Shown here piece after piece: positions 8,401-8,995 of a DNA stretch of 8,995 nucleotides. Below the pieces are notes generated by a model. The model ran no database searches and was not told the origin of the DNA. It was given only the letters and a program-made list of their open reading frames with translations. Numbering within the stretch: the first letter of the stretch is position 1; every line of letters begins with the position of its first letter. The position numbers were made by a program, and so were the translations under genes. The DNA is from Verrucomicrobiota bacterium. Its GTDB lineage: Bacteria > Verrucomicrobiota > Verrucomicrobiia > Opitutales > Seribacteraceae. The stretch covers positions 1-8,995 of the forward strand of contig JACNJI010000232.1 in NCBI GenBank assembly GCA_014382645.1, in the 5' to 3' direction.

Positions 8401-8540
8401 ATAGGAAAAGCCGCATCGTAAGCATCGAGCAAAAGAGCCAACCCCGGCCACGTCACGAATGCCGCGGCCAAGGCCACGGCCATTCTGGAGAAAGCCACTA
8501 GTCGGGCTTCCCTGCGAAGGATGTTAAGAAATTCAGGCAT
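5412..8540 (-). CDS. Large DUF4175-like inner-membrane protein with long charged coiled-coil periplasmic tail
   Basis: This 1042-residue protein has three predicted membrane helices at about residues 20-39, 54-76 and 143-161. The N-terminus is basic (NILRREAR), which fits N-in topology, a cytoplasmic loop at about 77-142 and everything after 161 in the periplasm. Residues about 180-500 look like tandem beta-sandwich segments, with DIIPPSYSGL (288-297) and KPPVVEITEP (391-400) typical of DUF4175-like proteins of PVC bacteria. Residues about 515-630 are mainly helical. A low-complexity linker at about 631-663 changes from lysine/glycine-rich to glutamate-rich, and residues about 664-1042 are highly charged helices with coiled-coil character (Glu/Lys/Gln/Ala rich, several DExxE and EELxxL patterns). 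The only cysteine is C101 in the predicted cytoplasmic loop. The stop TAA is one base before the next ATG. A scaffold or partner-binding role fits the shape, but no catalytic motif is visible and the true function is unknown. Confidence 0.85.
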   Translation of the reverse strand: MPEFLNILRREARLVAFSRMAVALAAAFVTWPGLALLLDAYDAAFPILESQAVKYVFVALGVTALVFLLLAWRAWAARPNPEQVAIEVEKGNPQLMDLLNCAVDLHDREREEYTFMERRVLEKAEQRAETISWERGARPGGRFWSAVVAGLLAGSLLTAWSFERSPLQKTFDSLLDEPGLSVFTTKTGETRAKEHPASYEFSRGTDISVFADVTRGHRGKKNAFIEFEENGKVERLEMLETTTLGRFEHVVPGLAEPFVYRIVTLSIEGNWQKLNPYDPPVLEEARWDIIPPSYSGLVAFEQVGFGHRRVPEGSRIELSLQVAATPPHVVAHILSEANSSNELARNDEGFFELNRVLRKDWSGRLALKDSDFPQRDAVEYEEFVFSVIPDKPPVVEITEPAKDLEVPSDGQLLLEIFAADDYGVAKAEVIVSHGGKKEAVNVFPDPVEREKTLSHIIDLSELSLAVGDVVSYHAIVTDNKEPEGQQARSEIYFIEILPPEGEEIEGDGGDMAAEQKEIPIRDFINQTKQIIRSTYDALGEEGEERDRRAIAISADALGLKHGMTKVYDENDGEFPSVDGIDLGELLNEATFHIEQTEIFAGDNELEKSLEPSEETLRKLVLMYALIRKEQKMKSKGKGKKGDKQEETAEKQEPSEEQGEPSDPAEELKKLGEALEQARDLQERQNELNSKIGRASRNGRKGEPNRELAKEQDEIQEDTEGLRDDVYGKSGRIGDVRSFDRAGEEMQDSKGELSKDDPQKAKPHGDLAAEALSDAISEIEGKMSAIAADMLGQLESQGKGLAKRQRENAEKTEGAGAGSGEPLKGEQDGINEEAKDLLSKIEQAGMALRDLSENATEDLFRSAREARGKGIEKSGKRASNALLYEAFPQAKREEDKVAGELEDVAEDLADVKRKLQNQGNAALAELAKKLRETQQQLPGMGDEQLKERSDELAKAIGNLPGGESDERVRNLTQFFEQVAIDENPSQARSAASEAVAQALELVEQFFWKEAVEERLRRNHETTAAPRKYKRQVEEYFRRIAEGN
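5418..5424 (-). promoter_or_regulatory. Ribosome binding site for the VWA gene
   Basis: GGAAGGG ends 7 bases before the ATG at 5410 and lies over the final codons of the DUF4175-like gene. The stop TAA (5414-5412) sits between it and the start, a layout that suits re-use of terminating ribosomes. Confidence 0.7.
6552..6650 (-). other. Low-complexity basic-to-acidic linker within the DUF4175-like protein
   Basis: These codons give residues about 631-663. The segment begins lysine/glycine-rich (MKSKGKGKKGDK) and switches to glutamate, glutamine and proline (EKQEPSEEQGEPSDP). It separates the mixed beta/helical part of the protein from the long coiled-coil tail and is probably a flexible, disordered hinge. 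Confidence 0.7.
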
Positions 8541-8995
8541 TTACCGTTTCCTTTTCAAGTACTGTTGTCCTGCGTGGCCTAGTCCAAAGGTTTTCAGTAA
8601 TAAAAAGAATCACCGCCGCTATTGCAAACCACAACCACAGGGACTTGCTCTCTTCTTCGTCGAGGTCTTCGCCGGAGGTGTTCACCTTGCCTAGGATGGA
8701 TCCGGCTCCAAGGCTTTCTCTGGTTTCCGCCGGTTCAATGACCTCGGCAATGCTTTCGGAGGGGGCGAGAGCCACTTCCACAAAGCGATCCCGAAAACGA
8801 AAAGTCCCCGGCTTTTCAGCTCGAAAAGTCTCCTCGCCGTCCACCAAGGTTTCACCGGATTCCAAGCGCGGCCAAGATCGGTCGATCACACCCTTTGAAC
8901 CACGAACGAGCTCCATGATAAGCGGAAGAAAACTATTTCTCATGGGAAGGTCCGTCCACCTTGCGTTTAGGCGATAAGGGAAGAAGGTCAGTTTC
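8533..8995 (-). CDS. BatA-like double-transmembrane protein, C-terminal part (5' end outside window)
   Basis: The reading frame is open right up to the window edge (first full codon at 8994), with 153 residues visible, so this is the C-terminal part of a longer protein. The first ATG in the window (8943) is internal: the residues before it, ending ARWTDLP, run into MRNSFLPLIMELVRG, which matches the conserved 'W-x-D-L-P-x-R-x-x-F-L-P-L' stretch late in BatA/aerotolerance-regulator proteins. Next comes a beta-rich stretch (FRFRDRFVEVALAPSES) resembling the family's 'VNV-x-x-x-ES' segment. Near the end is one hydrophobic helix (LWLWFAIAAVILFITENLW) followed by basic RPRR. The family is usually anchored by N-terminal helices plus this last helix, with a VWA-like or beta-sandwich region in the periplasm. 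The stop overlaps the next gene's start by 8 bases (ATGCCTGA). No cysteine is visible. Family assignment is fairly secure; function is unknown beyond membership of MoxR/Bat-type loci. Confidence 0.8.
   Translation of the reverse strand, partial: KLTFFPYRLNARWTDLPMRNSFLPLIMELVRGSKGVIDRSWPRLESGETLVDGEETFRAEKPGTFRFRDRFVEVALAPSESIAEVIEPAETRESLGAGSILGKVNTSGEDLDEEESKSLWLWFAIAAVILFITENLWTRPRRTTVLEKETVNA
8549..8553 (-). promoter_or_regulatory. Ribosome binding site for the DUF4175-like gene
   Basis: AAGGA lies 8 bases before the ATG at 8540, inside the last codons of the BatA-like gene. It supports this start and shows that the gene can be translated from within the preceding coding sequence. Confidence 0.7.

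Larger units (their letters stand above)
1..8995 (-). other. Single co-directional envelope gene cluster (operon extending beyond both edges)
   Basis: Junctions in transcription order are: 8-base overlap (8540-8533), 1-base gap (5411), ATGA overlap (3254-3251), ATGA overlap (1638-1635), 14-base gap (648-635) and GTGA overlap (224-221). No junction has room for a promoter or terminator. Every complete product has a signal peptide or membrane helix. From the known organisation of such loci I expect a DUF58 gene and a MoxR ATPase gene upstream, beyond base 8995; this is inference. Confidence 0.8.

Noticed and set aside
8533..8943. Treating the BatA-like frame as a complete 136-residue gene starting at 8943
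   Set aside because: The frame stays open to the window edge, and the residues before this ATG (ARWTDLP) belong to a conserved BatA motif, so the ATG is internal.
1..8995. CRISPR array, insertion sequence, tRNA/rRNA, prophage or transfer signs
   Set aside because: I see no spaced direct repeats, transposase, terminal inverted repeats or RNA gene, and composition looks even across the genes.

Overview
The window lies entirely inside one densely packed gene cluster read from the minus strand, so transcription runs from base 8995 towards base 1. Six genes are present, two of them cut by the window edges. Neighbouring genes overlap by 4 to 8 bases or sit 1 to 14 bases apart. I see no RNA gene, mobile element, CRISPR array, terminator, internal promoter or gene-free stretch of any size. 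In order of transcription the genes are: the C-terminal part of a BatA-like double-transmembrane protein (8995-8533); a 1042-residue membrane protein with a DUF4175-like periplasmic region and a long charged coiled-coil tail (8540-5412); a 719-residue membrane-anchored von Willebrand factor A (VWA) protein with a degenerate glutamine-amidotransferase-like domain (5410-3251); an exported HEAT-repeat protein (3254-1635); an exported DUF4159 protein (1638-649); a small membrane-anchored MORN-type repeat protein (634-221); and the start of an exported TPR protein (224-1).

The order BatA-like, DUF4175-like, VWA/GATase-like, HEAT and DUF4159 is characteristic of the Planctomycetota-Verrucomicrobiota group, where such genes normally follow a MoxR AAA+ ATPase and a DUF58 protein. 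MORN_2 and TPR proteins as close neighbours, moderate base composition, and Shine-Dalgarno sites before most but not all genes lean me towards Verrucomicrobiota (perhaps an Opitutae/Puniceicoccales-type organism). This is inference from gene content and not a phylogenetic result.

Every complete product carries a signal peptide or membrane segments, so the whole cluster is aimed at the cell envelope. A reasonable model, by analogy with MoxR/Bat loci, is an inner-membrane assembly. The VWA protein has an intact MIDAS metal site and could bind a partner. The long coiled-coil protein would reach into the periplasm. The HEAT, MORN and TPR proteins would supply protein-protein interaction surfaces, and an upstream MoxR ATPase, not in this window, would remodel the complex from the cytoplasm. 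The biochemical function of this type of locus is not established, and nothing here identifies a substrate.
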